In this document: in pieces, positions 14,992-22,884 of the stretch
Layout of the letters: the number at the start of each line of letters is the position of its first letter
Position numbering within the stretch: the stretch's first letter is position 1
Source: Flavobacterium psychroterrae
Lineage (GTDB): Bacteria; Bacteroidota; Bacteroidia; Flavobacteriales; Flavobacteriaceae
Direction: 5' to 3'
NCBI RefSeq assembly: GCF_018380615.1
Contig: NZ_JAGYVZ010000023.1
Location: forward strand, 1 to 61,269
DNA: 61,269 nt
Program-made: the position numbers and the translations under genes
Notes under the pieces: generated by a model
The model's input: only the letters and a program-made list of their open reading frames with translations
The model's database searches: none
Told to the model about the DNA's origin: nothing

Positions 14992-17130
14992 ATGAAAAAC
15001 GTAAAACTTATTTCATTAGCCCTTTCTATGCTTATATGTTTCCTAACAACAGCACAGGAAAAAAGAATTTCAGGAACAGTTACAGATAAATCTAAAGCGC
15101 CTTTGCCGGGTGTTAGTATAATGGTGCAAAAATCAAAAAAAGCAACACAAACAGATTTCGATGGCAATTATGCTATTCAGGCACAACCCGGTGACGTTTT
15201 GATTTTTAGCTATATTGGATTCAAGACTGAAAATATTACTGTCAAACAACCCAACATCATCAATGTAATAATGCAAGAAAACAGCAACCAATTACAAGAT
15301 GTTCTAGTGGTAGGTTACGGATCATCAGAATATGAAGACAACAGTTATTCACGTCCTGAGAGAAAAAGCAGACCCGTCAAAGCATCAAAAGTAAAAGCTG
15401 TAAGTGTTCAGACTTCTGCAAACTATGTTCAGGCTGCGCCAAATCAAAATAGTGTAATTCGTGGAGTTCAATCTGTTTCGGCTAAAGATGAACCTTTGTA
15501 TATTATTGACGGAATTCCGGTAAGATCAAATCAATTTGCTAAAGTTAATCCAAATGATATTCAGGAAGTAAAAGTTTTAAAAGATGATGATGCAACCTCA
15601 ATTTATGGAAGCAAAGCCGGAAGTGGCGTTGTGGTTGTCTATACAAAAAACGGAATCTATAAAAATCTTTCTGAGAAAGAACTTAATGCCAAATTAAATA
15701 TTCAACCCGTTGAACCAAGTCAGGAAGATTATAACACTTTTGTAGAAAATGACTTTGAAAGCCCAAAAACGGCGCCACTTTCTACATTTTCTATTGATGT
15801 CGATAATGCATCTTATACAAATGTGAGACGTTTTATTAATAACGGACAAGCTGTTCCTAAAGATGCTGTTCGTGTCGAAGAAATGGTAAACTTTTTTAAA
15901 TATAATTATCCACAGCCAAAAGATCAAAATCCTTTCTCGATTAGTACTGAATTAAGTGATTCTCCCTGGAATGCTAAAAACAAAGTGCTAAAAATTGGTC
16001 TGCAAGGAAAAAATATTCCAACAGAAAGTTTGCCGGCTTCAAATCTGGTGTTTTTAATTGATGTTTCGGGGTCAATGAGCGATATCAATAAATTACCGTT
16101 ATTGAAACAATCTTTGAAAATATTGGTAAATGAATTAAGAGAAAAAGATAAAGTTGCAATTGTAGTTTATGCCGGAGCAGCAGGATTGGTTTTGTCTCCA
16201 ACTTCCGGAAACGAAAAACAAACAATCAATGATGCTCTTGAGAAATTGAATGCCGGAGGAAGTACAGCCGGAGGAGCCGGAATTGAACTGGCATACAAAA
16301 TTGCAACAGAAAATTTTATAAAAAACGGAAATAACAGAGTAATTCTTGCGACTGATGGAGATTTTAATGTTGGCAGCACTTCTAATACCGACATGGAAAA
16401 ACTAATTGAAGAAAAAAGAAAATCCGGCGTTTTCCTGACTTGTCTGGGTTACGGAATGGGAAATTATAAAGACAGCAAAATGGAAACATTGGCCGATAAA
16501 GGAAACGGAAATTATGCCTATATCGATAATATTCAGGAAGCAAATCGTTTTTTAGGAAAAGAATTCAAAGGTTCTATGTTTGCAATTGCAAAAGATGTAA
16601 AAATTCAAATCGAATTTAATCCAAAACAAATTCAGGCATACCGATTAATTGGTTATGAAAATAGAAAATTGCGTCCTGAGGATTTTAAAAATGATGCGAT
16701 TGATGCCGGCGAATTAGGAAGCAATCATACGGTTACGGCTTTGTACGAAATTATTCCCGCCGGAGTTACAAGTGATTATTTAAACACACAACCTGATGAT
16801 TTGAAATATACAAAAGTAAAAGAAACAGATAATAATTATAAGGATGAACTTGCCACAATAAAATTTCGTTATAAAAAACCGGATGGAGATAAAAGTATCG
16901 AAATTGTACAAGTGATCGAAAACAAAGCTGTGGCTTTAGAAAAAGCTTCTGATGATTTTAAATTCAGTACTGCTGTTGCCTGGTTTGGATTAAAATTAAG
17001 AGATTCAAAATTAATTTCGAATACATCTTCTGATGATATTTTAAAATTAGCCAAACAAGGAATTTCAAATGATACTGAAGGTTACAAAGCCGAGTTTATT
17101 CGTTTGACCGAATCAGCAAAATTCAATTAA
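14992..17130 (+). CDS. von Willebrand A protein with CarboxypepD_reg and SusC plug-like domains
   Basis: A 712-residue exported protein: signal peptide (1-21, ending TTAQ), CarboxypepD_reg-like domain (about 25-96, ISGTVTDKSKAPLPGVSI), SusC plug-like segment (about 148-221: PLYIIDGIPV, NPNDIQEVKVLKD, ATSIYGSKAGSGVV), then a YfbK-type region with the VWA fold. The VWA MIDAS motif DVSGSMS is at 357-363, with TDGDFN further on. The N-terminal signature TFSIDVDNASYTNVRRF and the C-terminal extension match the VWF_A/DUF3520 families. It should be periplasmic or surface-exposed and bind a protein partner through a metal ion. It follows the plug-motif membrane protein by 35 bp. Confidence 0.88.
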   Translation: MKNVKLISLALSMLICFLTTAQEKRISGTVTDKSKAPLPGVSIMVQKSKKATQTDFDGNYAIQAQPGDVLIFSYIGFKTENITVKQPNIINVIMQENSNQLQDVLVVGYGSSEYEDNSYSRPERKSRPVKASKVKAVSVQTSANYVQAAPNQNSVIRGVQSVSAKDEPLYIIDGIPVRSNQFAKVNPNDIQEVKVLKDDDATSIYGSKAGSGVVVVYTKNGIYKNLSEKELNAKLNIQPVEPSQEDYNTFVENDFESPKTAPLSTFSIDVDNASYTNVRRFINNGQAVPKDAVRVEEMVNFFKYNYPQPKDQNPFSISTELSDSPWNAKNKVLKIGLQGKNIPTESLPASNLVFLIDVSGSMSDINKLPLLKQSLKILVNELREKDKVAIVVYAGAAGLVLSPTSGNEKQTINDALEKLNAGGSTAGGAGIELAYKIATENFIKNGNNRVILATDGDFNVGSTSNTDMEKLIEEKRKSGVFLTCLGYGMGNYKDSKMETLADKGNGNYAYIDNIQEANRFLGKEFKGSMFAIAKDVKIQIEFNPKQIQAYRLIGYENRKLRPEDFKNDAIDAGELGSNHTVTALYEIIPAGVTSDYLNTQPDDLKYTKVKETDNNYKDELATIKFRYKKPDGDKSIEIVQVIENKAVALEKASDDFKFSTAVAWFGLKLRDSKLISNTSSDDILKLAKQGISNDTEGYKAEFIRLTESAKFN

Positions 17131-17151
17131 AATTCAAAGCTAATCCTAAAA

Positions 17152-17185
17152 ATCTTTGTCAAAGTTTTAAAACTTTGACAAAGAT
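17152..17185. repeat. perfect 34-bp palindrome, CTTTGTCAAAG type
   Basis: ATCTTTGTCAAAGTTTT is followed directly by its exact reverse complement, 21 bp after the VWA gene stop. It can form a long hairpin in RNA or a cruciform in DNA. There is no T tract beyond the arm, so termination is possible but not typical. A sibling lies at 19720-19751. Confidence 0.75.
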
Positions 17186-17207
17186 AAATTCAACTTTTAT
17201 TAAAACG

Positions 17208-17528
17208 ATGAAAAACATTAAACTTATTTCATTAGTATTTCCAGTCCTTACATGTTTCATGTCAAACGCACAGCAAAAAGAAGTTTCAAATGTAAAGCCT
17301 GTAAACGAAGTTAGTTGGATAACAATATGTACGCCATCAAAAAAAACTCTTATGAATGCACCTTTGATAATTCTTGATGGAGTCATAGTAAATTCAAAAC
17401 AATTTTCTAAAGTAAACCCGAATGATATTCAAGAAATGAAAGTTATTAGAGAAACTGAAGCAATTGAGATCTACGGAAATAAAGGAATAAATGGCGCTAT
17501 AATTATTACAATAAAAGAAAATGAGTGA
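17208..17528 (+). CDS. small exported protein consisting of a SusC plug-like motif
   Basis: From the ATG at 17208 it is 106 residues: a signal peptide (MKNIKLISLVFPVLTCFMSNAQ) and one plug-like segment (PLIILDGVIVNSKQF, VNPNDIQEMKVIRETEA, IYGNKGINGAIIITIKENE). There is no other domain. Its N-terminus and plug segment closely match those of the preceding VWA protein, so it looks like a shortened copy without the CarboxypepD_reg and VWA parts. An earlier TTG at 17175 falls inside the palindrome and is rejected. It may be a secreted ligand or adaptor for whatever recognises the plug motif; this is inference. Confidence 0.65.
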   Translation: MKNIKLISLVFPVLTCFMSNAQQKEVSNVKPVNEVSWITICTPSKKTLMNAPLIILDGVIVNSKQFSKVNPNDIQEMKVIRETEAIEIYGNKGINGAIIITIKENE

Positions 17529-17662
17529 ATTTGATTACACAGATTCATTCCATTTAATATTGATTTATTAACAGAATTATTTTTACATTTGATCTTCTTT
17601 AAAGAAAATTAGAACTAACAATCTTTAAAAAATCATTTACAAATCAATTCAAACAAAATTTA

Positions 17663-18250
17663 ATGAACCCTATCTTAAATCAGAACCTATTTCTTGTAAA
17701 AGAACATGTTGGAATGTTTAAAGCCGCTAACAACTACGATATTTATAATCCTGAAACCAACGAAATTGTCATGAATTGCAGAGAAAATAATCTCGGATTT
17801 TTTACTAAAATGTTGCGCTTTACAGATTACAAAACAATGACACCTTTTAATATTGAAATTACTACCGTTTCCGGAGAAAAAATAATTTCGGTAAAACGCG
17901 GAATTGCATGGCTTCGTTCGACTGTTGAGGTTTTTGACGAAAAAGATCGTTTGTTGGGAACATTCAAGCAAAAAATATTTTCGATTGGAGGTAAATTTGA
18001 AATTTTGGATAAAAACGAAAGATCTGCTGCAACTCTTCAGGGAAAATGGACGGGTTGGGATTTTAAATTCAGTCATGAAGACAAACAATTAGCTCAGGTA
18101 ACTAAAAAATGGGCAGGAATGGGTAGAGAACTTTTTACCAGTGCTGACAATTATGTGTTGCAAATTGAAGAAACTGTTGCACCGGATAGTCCGTTAAGAC
18201 AATTAATTCTTGCGGCTGTAATGTGTATTGACATGGTATTGAAAGAATAA
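17663..18250 (+). CDS. phospholipid scramblase-related (LURP-one-like) protein
   Basis: A 195-residue protein with the tubby-like beta pattern of the scramblase/LURP-one-related family: LFLVKEHVGMFKAANNYDIYN, then GEKIISVKRGIAWLRSTVEVFDEKD, GTFKQKIFSIGGKFEILD, and a hydrophobic C-terminal helix (LRQLILAAVMCIDMVL) in the place of the buried tubby helix. (Only parts of each segment are diagnostic.) There is no signal peptide. Bacterial members have no proven activity. It has no operon partner; the next gene has its own promoter. Confidence 0.8.
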   Translation: MNPILNQNLFLVKEHVGMFKAANNYDIYNPETNEIVMNCRENNLGFFTKMLRFTDYKTMTPFNIEITTVSGEKIISVKRGIAWLRSTVEVFDEKDRLLGTFKQKIFSIGGKFEILDKNERSAATLQGKWTGWDFKFSHEDKQLAQVTKKWAGMGRELFTSADNYVLQIEETVAPDSPLRQLILAAVMCIDMVLKE

Positions 18251-18283
18251 AAAAGTTGTTAAACTTAGATTAAGAAATTATCT

Positions 18284-18342
18284 AAAAGCATCATTTTAGG
18301 GCTCAAAAACTGTATTTTTGTGTAACTAAAATGATGCTTTTT
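18284..18342 (+). terminator. terminator hairpin with a promoter box in its loop
   Basis: A perfect 16-bp stem (AAAAGCATCATTTTAG at 18284-18299, CTAAAATGATGCTTTT at 18326-18341) ends in T's, 34 bp after the scramblase-like gene. The 26-nt loop contains TATTTTTG at 18313-18320, a full match to the -7 consensus. The predicted start of that promoter falls near the beginning of the right arm, so read-through RNA can fold the terminator but RNA begun at the internal promoter cannot. The downstream SDR gene starts at 18363. Confidence 0.65.
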
Positions 18343-18362
18343 GCATTTCTAAAAAATAAATC

Positions 18363-19079
18363 ATGACAGACTTAAAAAATAAAAATGCCCTGATTACCGG
18401 CGCAGGAAAAGGAATTGGAAAAGCAATTGCAATTGCACTTGCAAAAGAAGGTGTAAATGTAATTTTAGTTTCAAGAACTCAGGCTGATGTTGATCAATTA
18501 GCTACTGAAACTGCTGCTTTAGGTGTAAAATCTTTGGCTTTATCTGCTGATGTTTCAGATATTAATTCTATAAATAGTGCTGTTGAAAAGGCTTTCGCCG
18601 AATTTAAAACAATAGATATTTTAATCAATAATGCAGGAATTGCCGCTTTTGGAAATTTCATGGCGCTTGAACCGGATGCATGGGAAAAAATTATTCAGGT
18701 AAACTTAATGGGAACGTATTATACAACCCGAGCTATTTTACCTAATATGATCGAAAGACAAACGGGTGATATCATTAATATTTCATCAACAGCGGGATTA
18801 AACGGAAATGCCCTGACAAGTGCTTACAGTGCTTCTAAATTTGCTGTTTTAGGATTAACTGATTCTTTAATGCAGGAAGTTCGTAAACATAATATTCGCG
18901 TTACTGCTTTAACGCCAAGTACAGTTGCAACTGATTTAGCCTTAGATTTAAAGTTAACAGATGGAAATCCGGATAAAGTAATGCAATCTGAAGATGTTGC
19001 CGAATTAATTATTGCGCAATTGAAATTAAGCCGCAGAGTTTTTATTAAAAACAGCAGTATCTGGTCTACGAATCCTTAA
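18363..19079 (+). CDS. SDR-family 3-ketoacyl-ACP reductase-like oxidoreductase
   Basis: A classical 238-residue short-chain dehydrogenase: cofactor motif TGAGKGIG (12-19), NNAG (89-92), catalytic Ser142, Tyr155 and Lys159 in YSASK. Arg38 after the second strand favours NADPH. It resembles FabG, the ketoacyl-ACP reductase of fatty-acid synthesis, but it stands alone, away from other fab genes, so it is more likely an accessory ketone/alcohol reductase. Its promoter box lies in the loop of the preceding terminator. Confidence 0.85.
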   Translation: MTDLKNKNALITGAGKGIGKAIAIALAKEGVNVILVSRTQADVDQLATETAALGVKSLALSADVSDINSINSAVEKAFAEFKTIDILINNAGIAAFGNFMALEPDAWEKIIQVNLMGTYYTTRAILPNMIERQTGDIINISSTAGLNGNALTSAYSASKFAVLGLTDSLMQEVRKHNIRVTALTPSTVATDLALDLKLTDGNPDKVMQSEDVAELIIAQLKLSRRVFIKNSSIWSTNP

Positions 19080-19109
19080 ACTAAAAATAAATAAATTCCA
19101 ATAATTCGT

Positions 19110-19162
19110 AAATTCCAAATTCCAACTGTTGAATGAATTGGAGTTTGGAATTTTTTAATTGG
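19110..19162. repeat. AATTCCAA-type inverted repeat
   Basis: AAATTCCAAATTCCAACT (19110-19127) faces the imperfect complement AATTGGAGTTTGGAATTT (about 19136-19154), and further AATTGGAATT words follow. The same word recurs at 30690-30722 before dnaJ. It lies between the SDR stop and the next gene and may work as a terminator. Confidence 0.5.
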
Positions 19163-19180
19163 AATTTTAAAAAAAACCAC

Positions 19181-19690
19181 ATGGAACAATATTTAAGACA
19201 ATTAATTGCAATAGAATTTACAGATAAAAAAGAAATTTTTACCGGATTTCTAATTGATTATTCAGATGACTGGATTTTACTGAGAAACAATCCCGAGGAT
19301 TTTATTTTGGACGGTTTTGTAATTCTGAAAAACAAAAACATCGAAGCGGTTCACAGAGATCAGGATTTAGAATTTACCGAAAAAGTAATTCGCCTGAAAG
19401 GTTTAAAAACAAATGCCGAAGATATTATCCCAATTCGTGATTTAAGTTCCATCCTGAATTATGTAAATAACAAATACGGAATTTTTCAGATTTCGAAAAA
19501 ATCGGCTAAATCAGCTTATTTAGGAAAACTGATAGAATTAAATGACGAAGAACTAACAATTGATTTTTTAGATATAAAAGGTCAGTTTGGTGGTGATTTG
19601 AGTTTTAATCCACAAAAAATAAGAGTTATCGAATTTGATACGGATTATATTAATTCTTTGAAATTAGTGATTCCTGAAGGTCAGAAATAG
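19181..19690 (+). CDS. conserved hypothetical protein, beta-rich
   Basis: A 169-residue cytoplasmic protein from the ATG at 19181 (MEQYLRQLIAIEFTDK). The earlier ATG at 19133 lies in the repeat and adds a Trp/Asn-rich lead (MNWSLEFFNWNF) that is not protein-like. Two similar halves are visible: IEFTDKKEIFTGFLIDYSDDWILL and LGKLIELNDEELTIDFLDIKG, each a pair of strands around a short loop, like two SH3/Sm-type barrels. Acidic residues dominate. The function is not recognised. Confidence 0.65.
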   Translation: MEQYLRQLIAIEFTDKKEIFTGFLIDYSDDWILLRNNPEDFILDGFVILKNKNIEAVHRDQDLEFTEKVIRLKGLKTNAEDIIPIRDLSSILNYVNNKYGIFQISKKSAKSAYLGKLIELNDEELTIDFLDIKGQFGGDLSFNPQKIRVIEFDTDYINSLKLVIPEGQK

Positions 19691-19719
19691 GATTATTCTA
19701 AAATTCAACTTATGTATCA

Positions 19720-19751
19720 CCTTTGTCAAAGTTTAAAACTTTGACAAAAGG
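19720..19751. repeat. CTTTGTCAAAG-type palindrome, second copy
   Basis: CCTTTGTCAAAGTTT faces AAACTTTGACAAAAGG with a 1-nt centre and one bulged base. It shares the core TTTGTCAAAGTTT with the perfect palindrome at 17152-17185 and is likewise about 30 bp after a stop codon. Confidence 0.7.
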
Positions 19752-19759
19752 TTTACAAA

Positions 19760-19799
19760 AACAAGAAAGCCCTTTTGATAAAGGGCTTTCTTGTTTTTT
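19760..19799 (+). terminator. strong intrinsic terminator
   Basis: A perfect 16-bp stem (AACAAGAAAGCCCTTT / AAAGGGCTTTCTTGTT) with the tetraloop TGAT is followed by TTTTG. It ends the plus-strand gene that stops at 19690. Confidence 0.85.
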
Positions 19800-19833
19800 G
19801 TAACAGAAATGACAAAACTATGCTGTTCTAATT

Positions 19834-19887
19834 GCGTATGATGGATTAAAATCCATCTCTACAATATGTTTCGTTCCTTCGGAACTT
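19834..19887. repeat. GATGGATT/AATCCATC repeat, second copy
   Basis: It matches 13182-13234 almost base for base: GCG, GATGGATT-AA-AATCCATC, CTCTACAATATG, then CCTTCGGAACT. It ends one base before the mtaB stop codon, between convergent genes. The first copy sits inside the composite element at 13114-13352. Confidence 0.75.
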
Positions 19888-19888
19888 T

Positions 19889-21223
19889 TTAAACTTCTGT
19901 CAATTTGTTTATAAACTCCAAACGAACACTTCCATCTTCGTCGATTTTAGTCAAATTGATTTCCTGTAATGTATTCACTAATTCAGGATTCCATGGAGTT
20001 TTTACTTTCACATAATTTTCGGTAAAACCGTGAATATATCCTTCTTTATTTTCACTTTCGAATAAAACAGTTCTACTAGTTCCTATTTGAGTTTCATAAA
20101 AAGCACGGCGTTTTTTAACTGATAATCCACGTAGCATTTTGCTGCGTTTCGCTCTTACGTTTGCCGGAACAATTCCTGGCATATTTGCAGCTTCTGTATT
20201 GTCTCTTTCAGAATAAGTAAAAACGTGCAGGTAAGAAATGTCCATTTCGTTAAGGAAATGATAGGTTTCTAAAAAGTGTTCGTCTGTTTCTCCGGGGAAA
20301 CCTACAATCACGTCAACACCTATACAAGCGTGTGGCATTACTTCGCGAATTTTATTTACTCGTTCTGTATATACTTCACGTAAATAACGGCGTTTCATTA
20401 ATTTTAAAATATCATTACTTCCGGATTGTAAAGGAATATGAAAATGCGGTACAAAAGTTCTGCTTTTAGAAACAAATTCAATCGTTTCATTTTTCAATAA
20501 ATTAGGTTCGATTGATGAAATTCTCAAACGCTCGATTCCTTCAACTTCATCTAATGCTTTAACTAAATCCAGAAAAGTATGTTCGTGTTTTTTATTCCCA
20601 AATTCTCCTTTTCCGTAATCTCCAATATTTACTCCTGTCAAAACAATCTCTTTAATATTTTGAGATGAAATTTCTTTGGCATTTTGCAGAACATTTTCTA
20701 AAGCATCACTTCTTGAAATTCCTCTTGCAAGCGGAATTGTACAATAGGTACATTTATAATCGCAGCCGTCCTGAACTTTCAGGAATGCGCGGGTACGATC
20801 GCCAATAGAATAACTTCCAACATAAAAATCAGCTTCAGAAATTTCACATGAGTGCACTTCACCCATATCATTTTTGCTTAAGTCGTTAATATAATCGGTG
20901 ATTTTAAACTTTTCTGTAGCTCCAAGAACCAAATCAACACCGTCAACGGCTGCTAATTCTTCTGGTTTTAATTGTGCATAACAACCCACAGCAGCTACAA
21001 ATGCCTTATCATTAAGTTTCATTGCCTTTTTCACCACCTGCTTAAATTGTTTATCAGCATTCTCTGTCACTGAACAGGTATTTATGACATAAATGTCGGC
21101 TACTTCTTCAAAATCAACACGATCAAAACCTTCATCATTAAAGTTTCTGGCGATTGTAGAGGTTTCTGAAAAATTCAGTTTGCAACCAAGCGTATAAAAA
21201 GCAACTTTTTTTCTATTTTCCAT
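19889..21223 (-). CDS. mtaB: tRNA (t6A37) C2-methylthiotransferase MtaB
   Basis: A 444-residue radical SAM enzyme that adds a methylthio group to t6A at position 37 of ANN-reading tRNAs. The N-terminal UPF0004 domain has Cys14, Cys50 and Cys81 for the auxiliary cluster. The radical SAM cluster motif CDYKCTYC gives Cys154, Cys158 and Cys161, and a TRAM domain closes the protein (about 375-440). VINTCSVTENAD and GCKLNFSE favour MtaB over MiaB. A -7 box TAAATTTG lies on the minus strand at 21291-21284. Confidence 0.93.
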   Translation of the reverse strand: MENRKKVAFYTLGCKLNFSETSTIARNFNDEGFDRVDFEEVADIYVINTCSVTENADKQFKQVVKKAMKLNDKAFVAAVGCYAQLKPEELAAVDGVDLVLGATEKFKITDYINDLSKNDMGEVHSCEISEADFYVGSYSIGDRTRAFLKVQDGCDYKCTYCTIPLARGISRSDALENVLQNAKEISSQNIKEIVLTGVNIGDYGKGEFGNKKHEHTFLDLVKALDEVEGIERLRISSIEPNLLKNETIEFVSKSRTFVPHFHIPLQSGSNDILKLMKRRYLREVYTERVNKIREVMPHACIGVDVIVGFPGETDEHFLETYHFLNEMDISYLHVFTYSERDNTEAANMPGIVPANVRAKRSKMLRGLSVKKRRAFYETQIGTSRTVLFESENKEGYIHGFTENYVKVKTPWNPELVNTLQEINLTKIDEDGSVRLEFINKLTEV

Positions 21224-21726
21224 GGGAATAAACTACGTTTTAAGTAGTAAGATATTATATTTACATCTCTTTTAAAGAGTTTGCAAATTTACGTACAATA
21301 TTCTTTAAAATAAAATCAATAATACACTATATATCAATAATTTGCGACAAACATATATTTAAAAGCACGATAAAAAACTTTAAATCAAACTAAAATACCA
21401 ATGAATAAATTTTACCTGTAAATAAACAATTAAATATTTCAATAAGAATAAAATGACAAAAACATCGATTAAATGCAAATAACATCGATTAAATACATTT
21501 TTATACTGTTTAGATTGAAATTTTCTTACATTTAGATTTGATTAAATTATTTTTTAGAAGTACTTTCACTTCCTCAAAAAAGTTGATAAAAAAAATTATA
21601 TTATTTAAATAATAATTCATCCATAACAATTTTGATTTTCCCTCGTTATGTTGTTGTTTTGTTATAATAAAAATGGGAAGGCCGAAAACCAGAAAGAGTA
21701 GGCAAAAATTATAAATTAAATTCCAT
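21224..21726. other. 503-bp AT-rich gap between divergent genes
   Basis: No ORF here is credible. It holds the mtaB -7 box (CAAATTTA on the plus strand at 21284-21291), a pair of 20-bp-spaced direct repeats at 21461-21494, and a plus-strand -7-like box TAGATTTG at 21533-21540, which would give the secreted-protein gene an approximately 180-nt leader. Confidence 0.5.
21461..21494. repeat. two direct repeats spaced 20 bp (AACATCGATTAAAT)
   Basis: AACATCGATTAAAT occurs at 21461-21474 and again at 21481-21494, exactly 20 bp apart, or about two helical turns. Each contains the palindrome ATCGAT. They lie about 40 bp upstream of a -7-like box, where an activator site would be expected. Confidence 0.55.
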
Positions 21727-22245
21727 ATGAAAGCATTTTTACCCACAATCTGCTTGATGTTCTTAACCATTTTTAGCTCGCATGCACAAACTGCTGCTCC
21801 GGCTGCTAATCCATTTCCATCTATTAGTACATTGACAACTTGGGCGAGCTTAAACTCTCAATCTCAATTTGATATTGCAATTCGTGCGGTTGGATTTAAA
21901 TTTGAAGTAAAGGAACCTAGTGAAGGCTCAACAGCTTATACTTATATTCGTAAAGTAACAGTAAATGAAGTAAATTATACTGATAGAATTGTTTACAGAA
22001 TTACTAATAATAACTCGGCAAGTATTATCTCTTTGGTAACAGCTTCTACTGATTTAGTAAGTTTGTACACGCCACAACTGTCTACTTTTAAAAACAACAA
22101 TTGTAAAACAGAAATGTCTAAAGATAAAAACACTACTTGTACTTGTTACGAAAGCGCTAATTTTGCTATCGATCTTTGCGACGAACGTGTAAAACTGACA
22201 ATGGGTGATGGAAATAAATATTTTGTTTCTGTAGCTAAAAAATAA
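21727..22245 (+). CDS. secreted protein of unknown function
   Basis: A 172-residue protein with a signal peptide ending in SSHAQT (about residue 21). The mature part is beta-rich, with Cys117, Cys129, Cys131 and Cys142 clustered in its C-terminal third (NNCKTEM, TTCTCYE, IDLCDE), enough for two disulfide bonds in the periplasm. I do not recognise a family. It is monocistronic, ending in a 15-bp hairpin. Confidence 0.7.
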   Translation: MKAFLPTICLMFLTIFSSHAQTAAPAANPFPSISTLTTWASLNSQSQFDIAIRAVGFKFEVKEPSEGSTAYTYIRKVTVNEVNYTDRIVYRITNNNSASIISLVTASTDLVSLYTPQLSTFKNNNCKTEMSKDKNTTCTCYESANFAIDLCDERVKLTMGDGNKYFVSVAKK

Positions 22246-22283
22246 TATCTAATATTTTACTATTAGAAAAACTACGAGCTGTT

Positions 22284-22330
22284 TTCCAAATCTTTGTATA
22301 TCTAAACAAAGAGATTACAAAGATTTGGAA
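22284..22330. terminator. 15-bp hairpin between convergent genes
   Basis: A perfect stem TTCCAAATCTTTGTA / TACAAAGATTTGGAA with a 17-nt loop lies between the secreted protein (plus) and the acetyltransferase (minus), ending 16 bp from the latter's stop. There is no T tract, so it is a hairpin rather than a textbook terminator. It shares ATCTTTGT with the palindromes at 17152 and 19720. Confidence 0.55.
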
Positions 22331-22345
22331 CGCATTTCTTAGGAT

Positions 22346-22873
22346 TTATAAGTTTGGATTTTTCATTTCGTACCAAACTTCCAATTCTCCTTCATATTCA
22401 AAAGAATTTACGTAATGTAATCCAAGCTTTTCTAAAATTTTTCTTGAATTCTCATTCCCTGCATCGGCGTAAGCATAAAGCGCTTCAACCTTCATTACAT
22501 TAAATGCATAATCTATAAAAGCTTTTCCGGCTTCAGTGGCATATCCTCTTCCCCAATGTTTTTCGATAAAACGATATCCTAATTCGTAAAAATCTTTATG
22601 ATTGTTGATTTCATTTTTGATCAGCTTAATTCCGGACCAGCCCAAAAACTCATTCGTTTCTTTTAGAATTACAGCCCAGCGGCCAATTCCAAGATTCTTA
22701 TATTGTTGCTGGATATTTTTTATTTGATCAAGACTTTGCTCAATATCTTTTACCGGTTTATTTCCAAGAAAAAGATGCACTTTTGGATTCGAATCCAATT
22801 CGAACATTCCGTCAGCATCTGAAATAAGTAATTCTCTCAAAAGTAATCGTTCCGTTTCTATTGGTTCTTTCAT
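22346..22873 (-). CDS. GNAT-family N-acetyltransferase (RimJ/RimL-like)
   Basis: A 175-residue acetyltransferase starting TERLLLRELLISDADGMF, the usual opening of the Acetyltransf_3/RimL branch. The acetyl-CoA loop lies at HWGRGYATEAGKAF, followed by AGNENSRKILEKLGL. The substrate could be a protein N-terminus or a small amine; the sequence does not say. The HAD phosphatase gene lies 11 bp upstream on the same strand, so they are likely co-transcribed. Confidence 0.85.
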   Translation of the reverse strand: MKEPIETERLLLRELLISDADGMFELDSNPKVHLFLGNKPVKDIEQSLDQIKNIQQQYKNLGIGRWAVILKETNEFLGWSGIKLIKNEINNHKDFYELGYRFIEKHWGRGYATEAGKAFIDYAFNVMKVEALYAYADAGNENSRKILEKLGLHYVNSFEYEGELEVWYEMKNPNL

Positions 22874-22884
22874 CTCAACTAAAT

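Noticed and set aside
17175..17207. TTG start extending the mini plug protein by 11 residues
   Set aside because: The TTG lies inside the 34-bp palindrome and the added residues stand in front of a complete signal peptide; the ATG at 17208 matches the start of the paralogous VWA gene.
21510..21770. ORF of 86 codons on the minus strand overlapping the secreted-protein start
   Set aside because: It covers the signal-peptide region of the real gene in antisense and has the hydrophobic/Lys composition of antisense AT-rich DNA.
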